From Chloroflexota bacterium (GTDB lineage: Bacteria; Chloroflexota; Anaerolineae; UBA1429): a stretch of 14,608 bases of DNA. The stretch covers positions 1 to 14,608 of the forward strand of contig JAAZBY010000131.1 of assembly GCA_012513595.1 (NCBI GenBank). Direction: 5' to 3'. Of this stretch, positions 9,031 through 14,608 are shown one piece after another. Within the stretch, counting starts at the first letter, position 1; every line of letters starts with the position of its first letter. Below the pieces are notes generated by a model. The model made no database searches and was not told where the DNA came from. It saw only the letters and a list, made by a program, of their open reading frames with translations. The position numbers were made by a program, and so were the translations under genes.

Positions 9031-9107
9031 CGGGGTGTCGATGCTCGAGCGAGCCGGCCAGGTCCGTGGAGGACGGGCCGGCGTTATCCTGTCTGGAGCC
9101 AGCCATC

Positions 9108-11336
9108 GTGCGCGTACCCTTGCGGGCCAACCCCGAGTACCTCTGGCGACGCCTGGCGATCCTGAGCGTGGCCGTGGTGGCGCTGGCGCTGCTCTTGGCG
9201 GCCGGCGCCGTTACGTGGGTCTTCGCCCCCGAGGGGCCGCCGTTGGCCGAGTCAGGCTTGCTGCGGGAACCGCTGTCCCCGTTCGTGCTGGCGGCGGGGC
9301 TGTGGGTGATCGCCCTTCTGGCCGAGAGCGTCGGCCGCCATGACCTGGCCTGGCTGCTCCTGCTTCTGAGCGCGCTGGCCGCCACGGGCCGCCTGGCCGC
9401 CGCCGGCAGCCGCCCGGGGGCCACGGTCTACGTCCTGCTCCTTTTGTGGTCGGGGCCGTCGGTTTTTCGCTTCCACTATCATCTTCTCCACCAGCCTTTC
9501 GGGTGCCTGGCGCGGGCGGGCGCGGCGCTCTTGTCTCTGGTAGCCCTGGTCCTCTCCGTCCCGCTGCTCGTCTGGCGCTGGCCCGCCCTGCAGGCGCAGG
9601 ATTGGTACGCCGTCTGGCGCACGGCCGTCACGATCCCGCCGGCCGTGGCCGGGGGCCTCGCGGTCCTCTTTCTGGCCTGGGAACGCCTGGAGGGCTGGGC
9701 GGAGGCGCGGCTCAAGCACGTCCGCCTGATCGCCTATGGCTCGCTGGTGGCCTGTGCGCCGCTCCTCGTCCTGTCGCTCTTGCCCGCGGCGTGGGGCGCC
9801 CCGCTGTACGTGCCGCTCCGCTGGACAAGCCTGCTCCTCCTGGCCTGGCCGGTGTACTATTTGCATGCGCTGGCGCCGGTCTCCAAGCGTTTTGATGAGC
9901 CGCTACGCCGCCTGTCGACGACGTTGCTGGTCGCCACCGTGCTGCTGGCCGGGATGCTCCTGTTCGCCTCTCTCCTGCACTCCATGTCGCTGCCGCCCAG
10001 GGCCAACTGGCCGTTCCTGGCCCTCTTTCTGGTGTTGGGGGTGTGGCTGGCCCGCGAGCCGCTGTGGACGTTCTTCGAGCGCCTCGGCGAAGAGACCTGG
10101 CAGGGCCGCGGCGCCTCCTACGCCAAAGTGGTCGGTCGGCTGGCCGAGTCCCTTTCTGCCACGCTCGAGCCGGGCGCCCTGCGCCGCGCCCTGGTGCACA
10201 AGCTCTCTCGTACCATGCACATCTCCTGGGTCAGCCTGTTCCTGCGCGCCGATGCCCAGACCTATGCGCTGGCCGGCTCGCACGGGCTGGCCCCCGCGGC
10301 CGCCCTGGACCCCGCCGAACTGGCGCTGCCCGCCGACGGCTTACTGGCGGCCTTCATGGCTGACTGGGGCCGCCCGGCCACGCACGCGCACCTTCGCCAG
10401 GCGCTGCGGGGGGCGGCCCTCAGCGCCGCCGAGCAGGCCGTCGTGGCGCTGGAGGGCGTCGTCCTCTGGGTGCCGCTCATGGCCGGAGGGGTGCTGCACG
10501 GGCTGCTGCTGATCGGGCCGCGGCCGGGGAGCGACTTTTACGCCCGCGAAGACCTGGAGATCTTGACCACGCTCGGCCACCAGTCCGGGGTGGCCATCCA
10601 GAACACGCGCCTGGTGATGGAGGTGCAGGCCAGCCGGCAGGAGCTGGCCCGCGCCCACCAGCAGCTCCTGGACGCCGGCGAGCAGGAGCGGCTGGCCCTG
10701 GCCCGTGAGCTGCACGATGGCGCCGTCCAGCAGCTCATCGGCATCAGCTACCAGCTGGTGGCCGGGCGCCGCGCTGCCCTGGAGGCCATGGGCGAGGACG
10801 GCGCCGCCGACGAGGTTTTGGCCGTGCTCGAAACGACCAGCCAGGAAACGCTGGAGGTCGTCTCGCAGATTCGCAGCCTCATCGGAGAGCTGCGCCCGCC
10901 TGGCCTGGAAGACCTGGGCTTGGTGGCGGCCCTGCGGTCCTACGTGTCGCGGGTGCGGCAAGAGCAGGACGGCAGCGGGCCGACCATCACCCTGCGGCTG
11001 GACGTGGACGACCGCCTCGTGCCAGGGCGGGTGGCCCTCTGCCTGTTCCGGGTCGCCCAGGAGGGGCTGCGCAACGCCCTGCGCCACGCGGAGGCCAGCC
11101 ACATCGACCTGAGCCTGACCCTGTACGGCGGGTACGTCGAGCTCGTCCTGGTGGATGACGGACGCGGCTTTGTGGTGCCGGGACGCCTGAGCGAGATGGC
11201 CGCCAAGAATCACTTTGGCATGGTCAGCATGTCCGAGCGGGTGGCCCAGGTGGGCGGCATCATCAACATCATCTCGGCGCCGGGCGCCGGCACCGAGTTG
11301 CGTGTACAGGTGGCCCTGGCTGAAGGAGGCCTCTGA
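9108..11336 (+). CDS. Membrane-bound GAF/HisKA_3 sensor histidine kinase (NarL-type)
   Basis: The product has 742 residues. The first 320 or so are strongly hydrophobic with about nine or ten TM segments, an unusually large membrane part with no recognised sensor fold. A GAF-like domain follows (about 345-500, including WVSLFLRADAQTYALAGSHG and ILTTLGHQSGVAIQNTRL), then a short coiled coil. The dimerisation domain carries RLALARELHDGAVQQLIG with the phospho-accepting H536. The ATP-binding domain shows the N box with N656 (GLRNALRHAEASHI), the G1 box DDGRGF (683-688) and FGMVSMSERV plus GAGTEL. All catalytic motifs are intact. GTG 9108 is chosen because GGAG (9095-9098) lies 9 nt upstream and a promoter covers the earlier start at 9021. 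The stop overlaps the regulator ATG by one base, so the pair is co-translated. The signal sensed cannot be read from sequence. Confidence 0.92.
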   Translation: MRVPLRANPEYLWRRLAILSVAVVALALLLAAGAVTWVFAPEGPPLAESGLLREPLSPFVLAAGLWVIALLAESVGRHDLAWLLLLLSALAATGRLAAAGSRPGATVYVLLLLWSGPSVFRFHYHLLHQPFGCLARAGAALLSLVALVLSVPLLVWRWPALQAQDWYAVWRTAVTIPPAVAGGLAVLFLAWERLEGWAEARLKHVRLIAYGSLVACAPLLVLSLLPAAWGAPLYVPLRWTSLLLLAWPVYYLHALAPVSKRFDEPLRRLSTTLLVATVLLAGMLLFASLLHSMSLPPRANWPFLALFLVLGVWLAREPLWTFFERLGEETWQGRGASYAKVVGRLAESLSATLEPGALRRALVHKLSRTMHISWVSLFLRADAQTYALAGSHGLAPAAALDPAELALPADGLLAAFMADWGRPATHAHLRQALRGAALSAAEQAVVALEGVVLWVPLMAGGVLHGLLLIGPRPGSDFYAREDLEILTTLGHQSGVAIQNTRLVMEVQASRQELARAHQQLLDAGEQERLALARELHDGAVQQLIGISYQLVAGRRAALEAMGEDGAADEVLAVLETTSQETLEVVSQIRSLIGELRPPGLEDLGLVAALRSYVSRVRQEQDGSGPTITLRLDVDDRLVPGRVALCLFRVAQEGLRNALRHAEASHIDLSLTLYGGYVELVLVDDGRGFVVPGRLSEMAAKNHFGMVSMSERVAQVGGIINIISAPGAGTELRVQVALAEGGL

Positions 11337-11998
11337 TGGGCGACAAGATCCGCGTTCTGTTGGCTGACGATCACCCCCTGGTGCGCGCCGGCATCAGCGC
11401 CATATTGGCCGGCGAGCCCGACCTCGAGATGGTCGGCGAGGCGGCCGATGGCCACGAGGCCCGCCGGCTGAGCGCGCAGCTGCAGCCTGACGTGCTGCTC
11501 TTGGACCTCAGCATGCCGGGCCCCCCTGCCCGCGATACGGTCACCTACCTGCGTGAAGCCTACCCGGACGTCAAGGTGGTCGTGCTCACGGCGTATGACG
11601 ACGATGTATACGTCCGCGGCCTGGTGGCGGCGGGCGTGGCGGGTTACGTGCTCAAAGACGAGATGCCTGAGGCGATCGTGCGCGCCATCCGCACGGCCGT
11701 GCGCGGCGACGTGTGGCTGAGCAGCACCCTGCTGCGCAAACTGGCCGCCGGCGTCACCGACGAGCCGGCCGCGCCCACGCCGCCGAGGCTGTCTCCGCGC
11801 GAGCTCCAGGTCATGCGCCTGGTGGCGGGCGGCAAGACCGACCGCGAAGTTGGCGACGAGCTGGGCATCGCCGAGCGCACCGTGCGGTACGCGCTCCGCT
11901 CGGTGTACAACAAACTGGGGGTCGATTCGCGGGTGGCCGCGGTGGCCCAGCTGGCCCGCTGGGGGATTGCCCAGGCGCCTTCGCCCGAGGAGCCCTAG
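11336..11998 (+). CDS. NarL/FixJ-family response regulator with LuxR-type HTH
   Basis: The 220-residue protein has a complete receiver domain: acidic pair D11/D12 in LLADDHPLVRAG, phospho-acceptor D57 in VLLLDLSMPG, the switch Thr at T85 in VVVLTAYDD and K107 in GYVLKDEM. A short linker leads to a LuxR-type helix-turn-helix (about 148-210) with LSPRELQVMRLVAGGKTDREV and then IAERTVRYALRSVYNKLGV. It is a DNA-binding transcription factor activated by the kinase encoded just upstream; the one-base overlap (TGATG) and the AAGGAGG site at 11323-11329 support co-translation. Targets are unknown. The repeated motif at 12166-12264, 170 nt downstream, is one candidate target only because of its closeness. 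Confidence 0.95.
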   Translation: MGDKIRVLLADDHPLVRAGISAILAGEPDLEMVGEAADGHEARRLSAQLQPDVLLLDLSMPGPPARDTVTYLREAYPDVKVVVLTAYDDDVYVRGLVAAGVAGYVLKDEMPEAIVRAIRTAVRGDVWLSSTLLRKLAAGVTDEPAAPTPPRLSPRELQVMRLVAGGKTDREVGDELGIAERTVRYALRSVYNKLGVDSRVAAVAQLARWGIAQAPSPEEP

Positions 11999-12034
11999 AA
12001 GGGCCGTTGCCGGATCCGGCAGAACGCTTGCCCA

Positions 12035-12059
12035 AAGCGGCACCCAAGTGTGCCGGCTT
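12035..12059 (+). terminator. Candidate hairpin terminator of the two-component operon
   Basis: AAGCGGCAC (12035-12043) pairs with GTGCC-G-GCTT (12050-12059), giving nine base pairs with one bulged G and a 6-nt loop. It lies 36 nt after the regulator stop and ends in CTTGG, with no real T-run, so intrinsic termination is uncertain. Weaker hairpins flank it on both sides. Confidence 0.4.
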
Positions 12060-12135
12060 GGCCGGTGTGCCCCTCGCCGGCGCCTGGTATGATGAGGGCG
12101 GTGCAAGGGCAGCGAATCCGCGGACGATCCGGTAT

Positions 12136-12165
12136 TCGACAGCGGGCCACATCTCGCTGTATAAT
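12136..12165 (+). promoter_or_regulatory. Strong sigma70-like promoter before the repeat array
   Basis: TCGACA (12136-12141, five of six consensus bases) is followed after 18 nt by a perfect TATAAT (12160-12165). The predicted start near 12172 gives a leader of about 165 nt before the small membrane protein gene, and the repeat array lies almost wholly within that leader. Confidence 0.65.
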
Positions 12166-12264
12166 GATAGCTGCCTACCGATAGCCTCTTATTGATAGCC
12201 TCCTACTGATAGTTGCGTTGCTGATAGCCTCCTGTTGATAGTGTTGTACTGCTAGCCGTGCGCC
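12166..12264 (+). repeat. Tandem array of 14-bp GATAG repeats (six copies plus a decayed seventh)
   Basis: Successive units start at 12166, 12180, 12194, 12208, 12223, 12237 and 12251. Each begins GATAG (the last GCTAG) and the fullest form is GATAGCCTCCTACT. The period is 14 bp, with one unit of 15. Units 2, 3 and 5 are the most alike; units 4 and 6 keep GATAG but have changed cores. The array begins at the base after the -10 box and lies in the predicted 5' leader of the next gene. Function is not known. Confidence 0.8.
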
Positions 12265-12336
12265 ACGTGGCGTATTCGGATCGCGCGGATTCGCTTTGCC
12301 CTCGCCCTTCTCGTGTGTCGAATCTTGAGGTGTACG

Positions 12337-12708
12337 ATGGATTACGCTCTGGAGCAGAACCGCGCAAGTTGGCGGTCGGTACTGGCCACCCTGCTCTGGG
12401 TCATCGTTGCCGTTGGGGGGCTCTCCCTGATCATGGCGCTGCAGCCGATTCTGTTTGCCGTGGGCAAGGCGACCATTTCCGGAGAGGCCACCTCGGTGGT
12501 GATGGACAAGTACCGCATCGTCTCGGCCCGCAACTTGGGCCTAGTGGCCTACGGCATGGTCTGGCTGGCCGGCATCATCGGCCTGCACTCCTACTATGTG
12601 AACGCAAAGAGCGTGCGCCAGCTGTTCTACCGCTTTGGCGCGGTGGCGCTCGGTGAGCTCGCCGTCTGGGGGATCGGCTACGCCGCGCAGGTGCTGACCA
12701 TGCGCTAG
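12337..12708 (+). CDS. Small three-TM membrane protein of unknown family
   Basis: The 123-residue product is not recognised. It has a short polar N-terminus (MDYALEQNRASW), a first TM at about 14-40, a loop with GKATISGEATSVVMDKYRIVS, a second TM at about 68-86 (LVAYGMVWLAGIIGLHSYY), a basic loop with NAKSVRQLFYR, and a third TM at about 101-120 before the end LTMR. ATG 12337 is chosen over a GTG at 12313 because TTGAGG (12325-12330) lies 6 nt before it. It is a single-gene unit with its own promoter, a long repeat-bearing leader and a terminator 33 nt after the stop. This layout shows that it is a real, separately controlled gene. Codon use with G/C in third positions agrees with its neighbours. 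No function is proposed. Confidence 0.72.
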   Translation: MDYALEQNRASWRSVLATLLWVIVAVGGLSLIMALQPILFAVGKATISGEATSVVMDKYRIVSARNLGLVAYGMVWLAGIIGLHSYYVNAKSVRQLFYRFGAVALGELAVWGIGYAAQVLTMR

Positions 12709-12740
12709 GCGCCGCGCGCCCCCTCTGCTAGGCAGGCACA

Positions 12741-12776
12741 CAAAGACCCAGCCCGGATCATCGGGCTGGGTCTTTG
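12741..12776. terminator. Bidirectional intrinsic terminator
   Basis: CAAAGACCCAGCCCG (12741-12755) pairs perfectly with its complement at 12762-12776, giving a 15-bp stem and the 6-nt loop GATCAT. The stem base is A/T rich, giving TCTTTG on both strands. It sits between the convergent ends of the small membrane protein gene (stop 12708, + strand) and the PH-domain gene (stop 12808, - strand), so it can serve both. Confidence 0.88.
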
Positions 12777-12807
12777 CGCTATAGCGCCTCAAGCAGGCGC
12801 GCGAGGC

Positions 12808-13344
12808 CTACATCTGCTCGCGGAAGGCAAAGTTGGAGCGCTTGCGCGCCTCCATCACGGCGCGCCGCAGGACCTCGTGAACCTCCTCGGGGTCCTGGAC
12901 GTTGCGCAGCACGGCCTGCGGGTGGGAGGGGTCGGCACTGCGCACCGTCACGTCTCCCAGGCGGATCAACCGCTCCCCGAGGGTCTGGGTGTGGTCAATA
13001 TCCTGGACGCGCACCAGCTCGATATCCTCACGGTCGCGCCCAAACAGGCCCCGCACGATGCGCAGGCGTTCGGTGGTCACCGTATAGTGCTCCACCAGCG
13101 ACAGGAAGGGGCGCCCCTCCCACAGGGTCCGTTCCTCGTCGTCGTCGGTGCTCGCCTCGGCGGGCGCCGACGCCCTGGTGCCCTCCAGGGCAGCGTCCAC
13201 CTCGATGAGGATGGCATCGGTGAGCTCGTCAACGAGCGCCTCCAGCCCCTCTTTGGGGAGCGCCGGCGCCGTGACGCCCGCCTGGGCGAAGGCCTGCCAG
13301 ATGCGTCCGCGCACGCGAGCCCTGAGTTCTCCTGTTGAGACCAT
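12808..13344 (-). CDS. Soluble bacterial PH-domain (bPH2/DUF304-like) protein
   Basis: The 178-residue protein has an N-terminal helical segment (1-57, including GRIWQAFAQAG and LVDELTDAILIEVDAAL), an acidic, Ala-rich linker (58-72) and a bacterial PH domain (about 74-165). The domain shows LWEGRPFLS, YTVTTERLRIVRGLFGRDRE, IELVRVQDIDHTQT and LGDVTVRSADPS, typical of the bPH2 family, then VLRNVQDPEEVHEVLRRAV. Most bPH2 proteins carry TM helices; this one has none, so it is probably cytoplasmic. The start at 13344 is set by AGGAGG 4-5 nt upstream and by a promoter at 13383-13411; longer readings of the frame extend through the promoter and are rejected. It is a single-gene unit divergent from the membrane protein to its right and ends at the bidirectional terminator. 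Cellular role unknown. Confidence 0.85.
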   Translation of the reverse strand: MVSTGELRARVRGRIWQAFAQAGVTAPALPKEGLEALVDELTDAILIEVDAALEGTRASAPAEASTDDDEERTLWEGRPFLSLVEHYTVTTERLRIVRGLFGRDREDIELVRVQDIDHTQTLGERLIRLGDVTVRSADPSHPQAVLRNVQDPEEVHEVLRRAVMEARKRSNFAFREQM

Positions 13345-13382
13345 AGGACCTCCTCTCTTCCGAACCGCCAGCCTCTGCGGCG

Positions 13383-13411
13383 ATTGTAGTGTGGCGGCGG
13401 CTCGGGTACAA
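13383..13411 (-). promoter_or_regulatory. Promoter of the PH-domain gene
   Basis: Read on the - strand, TTGTAC (13411-13406) is followed after 17 nt by TACAAT (13388-13383), which matches the -10 consensus at five of six bases. The predicted start near 13376 leaves a leader of about 32 nt containing the strong AGGAGG site. Confidence 0.6.
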
Positions 13412-13412
13412 A
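13384..13412 (+). promoter_or_regulatory. Possible + strand promoter overlapping the PH gene promoter
   Basis: Read on the + strand, TTGTAG (13384-13389) and TACAAA (13407-13412) are 17 nt apart. They use almost the same bases as the - strand promoter, with -35 and -10 swapped. It would start transcription near 13419 toward the gene at 13534. The match to consensus is weaker than on the - strand. Confidence 0.4.
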
Positions 13413-13484
13413 TGGGGTGTAGCGTTCCTGGCGGGCCTGAAGGGGCACGCCCCGTGCGGTGCCGGGCGGCCCGCTGGCCCCGGG

Positions 13485-13526
13485 GGACCCGGGGTTGGCC
13501 CGGGAGGACCCGGGGTTGGCCCGGGA
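13485..13526 (+). repeat. Perfect 21-bp tandem duplication covering the Shine-Dalgarno site
   Basis: The unit at 13485-13505, beginning GGACCCGGGGTT and ending GGCCCGGGA, is repeated without change at 13506-13526. Decayed pieces of the same unit flank it (GGCCCCGGGG just before, GGATCC just after). Each copy followed by GG makes a CCCGGGAGG site; the second (GGGAGG, 13523-13528) is the ribosome binding site of the next gene. Confidence 0.85.
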
Positions 13527-13533
13527 GGATCCG

Positions 13534-14608
13534 ATGCTCCCACAAGAGGACGACCGGCCGGCAGCGCCCGGCAGCGGGGAGGGCGGTGCGGCAGCGCCCC
13601 GTCCACGCAGCCCGCTGGGGCGCGGGCGCTGGCCGGGCCTGGAGGGTGCCCTGATCCCCCTGGCCGTGGCGCTGATGTGGGCCGCCTGGCTGGCGCCGCT
13701 GGTGTTCTACCTGCTCAACAGTGGGCTGGCCTACCCGGCGGGCACGCCGTTCCCGGGGTGGCTCCTCTACGCGCTCCTCCTGGGGGCCAGCGCCCTGCGG
13801 CACGCCCTGGCCGGCCGCTCCTGGGGGCGCCCGGTGATGGCCCTCGTCGGCCTGGCCGTGATCCTCGGCGTCGGCGGCGCGCTCTCTGGGGCCGACCCGC
13901 GCCACCTCGGGCGCTGGCTGGCGGGCCTGGCGGCCCTCCTGGCCCGCACGGAGGAGGGCTTTCCTGCGCCGCTCATCGTGTTCCTCATCAGCGCCCTGGC
14001 CTGGCTGTGGGGGCTGGCGGCCACCTGGCAGGACTATGGCGATCTGTTTGCTGGCTTTGTCCTCGGGGTGCTCGGCTTTGGCTTCCTGCTGCTGGTTCCC
14101 GCCCGGCCCTTCTGGGAGGCGGCCTCCCTGCGCATTGCTGCCTACCTGCTCCTCTTTGTGGTGTCGGGGTTGGTGAGCCTTGGCCTGGTGAGCGCCGCGC
14201 AGACCCTGGCGGCCGAGCGGCGCTCCGATGCCGGCGTGCCGCCCCTGCGGCGCGAATGGCTGGCCGCGGTCGGGGCGGTGGTGCTCGGGGTGTTGCTTCT
14301 CGGCTGGGGCGCGGCCCGGTGGCTCTCTCCGGAGCTGCCCGCCGAGCTGTGGGCGGCCCTGCGCCCGGTGGGGCGGGCGCTGGGGGCGGCCCTCTCGGCG
14401 GTGCTCCTGGGGGTAGCCTATGTTGTCTTTTGGGTGTTGGGGCCGCTGATCGAGTTCCTGCAGGCGCTGCTGGCCAGGAACTGGGGCGCGCTGACGGATC
14501 TCCTCGCGGGAGTGCTGGCCTGGGTGCGCAGCCTGTCAGCCGGAGGGGCCGGGCCGGCCGCGCTCTCCCGCCCGGCGGCGGACCCCCGCACGCTCCTGGC
14601 CGTGGCCC
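13534..14608 (+). CDS. Large polytopic membrane protein, 3' end beyond the window
   Basis: An open frame starts at ATG 13534, 5 nt after GGGAGG, and runs without a stop to the window edge (358 complete codons). The first 38 residues are polar, rich in Pro, Gly and Arg, and probably cytoplasmic. About eight hydrophobic segments follow, near 39-61, 76-93, 100-117, 145-162, 171-189, 199-221, 242-262 and 283-305. The region after 305 (FLQALLARNWGALTDLLAGV) is amphipathic and leads to an Ala/Pro/Gly-rich stretch at the edge. This pattern, a multi-TM N-terminus with a soluble part expected later, recalls DUF4129 or transglutaminase-like membrane proteins, but no diagnostic motif is visible and the family is not assigned. 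It is divergent from the PH-domain gene and shares its promoter region. Confidence 0.75.
   Translation, partial: MLPQEDDRPAAPGSGEGGAAAPRPRSPLGRGRWPGLEGALIPLAVALMWAAWLAPLVFYLLNSGLAYPAGTPFPGWLLYALLLGASALRHALAGRSWGRPVMALVGLAVILGVGGALSGADPRHLGRWLAGLAALLARTEEGFPAPLIVFLISALAWLWGLAATWQDYGDLFAGFVLGVLGFGFLLLVPARPFWEAASLRIAAYLLLFVVSGLVSLGLVSAAQTLAAERRSDAGVPPLRREWLAAVGAVVLGVLLLGWGAARWLSPELPAELWAALRPVGRALGAALSAVLLGVAYVVFWVLGPLIEFLQALLARNWGALTDLLAGVLAWVRSLSAGGAGPAALSRPAADPRTLLAVA

Larger units (their letters stand above)
11999..12336. other. Non-coding spacer with hairpins, promoter and repeat array
   Basis: This 338-nt stretch holds no convincing gene. It contains three successive hairpins (12005-12026, 12035-12059, 12061-12081), an extended -10-like TGGTATGAT (12085-12093) without a good -35, a strong-looking promoter ending at 12165, and the 14-bp GATAG repeat array. 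The rest, up to the ribosome binding site of the next gene, shows nothing recognisable. It is less GC-rich in its second half than the surrounding genes. Confidence 0.7.

Noticed and set aside
9021..9107. Earlier start for the histidine kinase
   Set aside because: The start would fall on the probable -10 region and the added 29 residues look unrelated to the family; GTG 9108 has a suitable GGAG.
12085..12093. Extended -10-like TGGTATGAT as a second promoter
   Set aside because: No acceptable -35 element at 16-18 nt; recorded only as part of the spacer description.
12164..12184. Six-codon leader peptide starting ATGATAGCT at the promoter
   Set aside because: The ATG overlaps the -10 box and lies upstream of the predicted transcript start, and there is no ribosome binding site.
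12166..12264. CRISPR-like array
   Set aside because: The period is 14 bp with no spacers, far from the repeat-spacer layout of CRISPR.
12258..12656. + strand frame overlapping the small membrane protein gene
   Set aside because: Out-of-frame reading with no hydrophobic or domain pattern; the other frame has a ribosome binding site and three TM segments.
13345..13905. Long N-terminal extension of the PH-domain gene
   Set aside because: The extension runs through the promoter and the 21-bp repeats, is low-complexity, and an excellent ribosome binding site precedes the ATG at 13344.

Overview
The window is GC-rich, densely coded DNA that looks like a chromosomal segment of a member of the Chloroflexota, perhaps close to Anaerolineae or Caldilineae. 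This is inference from the protein architectures: a Tad-type secretion/pilus operon with stand-alone TadB and TadC, a proline/threonine-rich linker between a membrane anchor and a TolB-like propeller, a NERD-like/beta-sandwich/multi-TM protein, and a NarL-type two-component pair. No rRNA, tRNA, CRISPR array, transposase or phage gene was seen.

Region 1 (1-8987, all + strand) is a Tad/type II-like secretion operon. It opens inside tadB, whose stop overlaps the start of tadC. Next come a membrane-anchored TPR/beta-propeller protein (possible TadD-like accessory), the TadA/CpaF motor ATPase, a DnaB/KaiC-type RecA-fold ATPase, a protein with a degenerate NERD domain, a beta-sandwich and five TM segments, an A24 prepilin peptidase and a DUF192 protein. 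Spacing is tight except before the TadA gene (96 nt) and before the peptidase, where a 14-bp hairpin lies. The likely division of labour is that the peptidase trims prepilins encoded elsewhere, TadA powers assembly through the TadB/TadC platform, and the propeller protein acts outside the membrane. The DnaB-like ATPase and the NERD-like protein are unassigned partners.

Region 2 (8988-11998, + strand) is a two-component system with its own probable extended -10 promoter. A polytopic membrane GAF/HisKA_3 histidine kinase overlaps by one base with a NarL/LuxR response regulator.

Region 3 (11999-12776) holds three successive hairpins, a strong-looking promoter, an array of about seven 14-bp GATAG repeats starting right after the -10 box, a small orphan three-TM protein and a convincing bidirectional terminator.

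Region 4 (12808-14608) is a divergent pair: a soluble bacterial PH-domain protein on the - strand, and a large polytopic membrane protein on the + strand that runs off the window. Their shared spacer holds a nearly symmetric two-way promoter and a perfect 21-bp tandem duplication that includes the Shine-Dalgarno site of the + gene.

The points most worth following up are the DnaB-like ATPase plus NERD-like protein inside a Tad operon, the GATAG repeat leader, and the overlapping symmetric divergent promoter.
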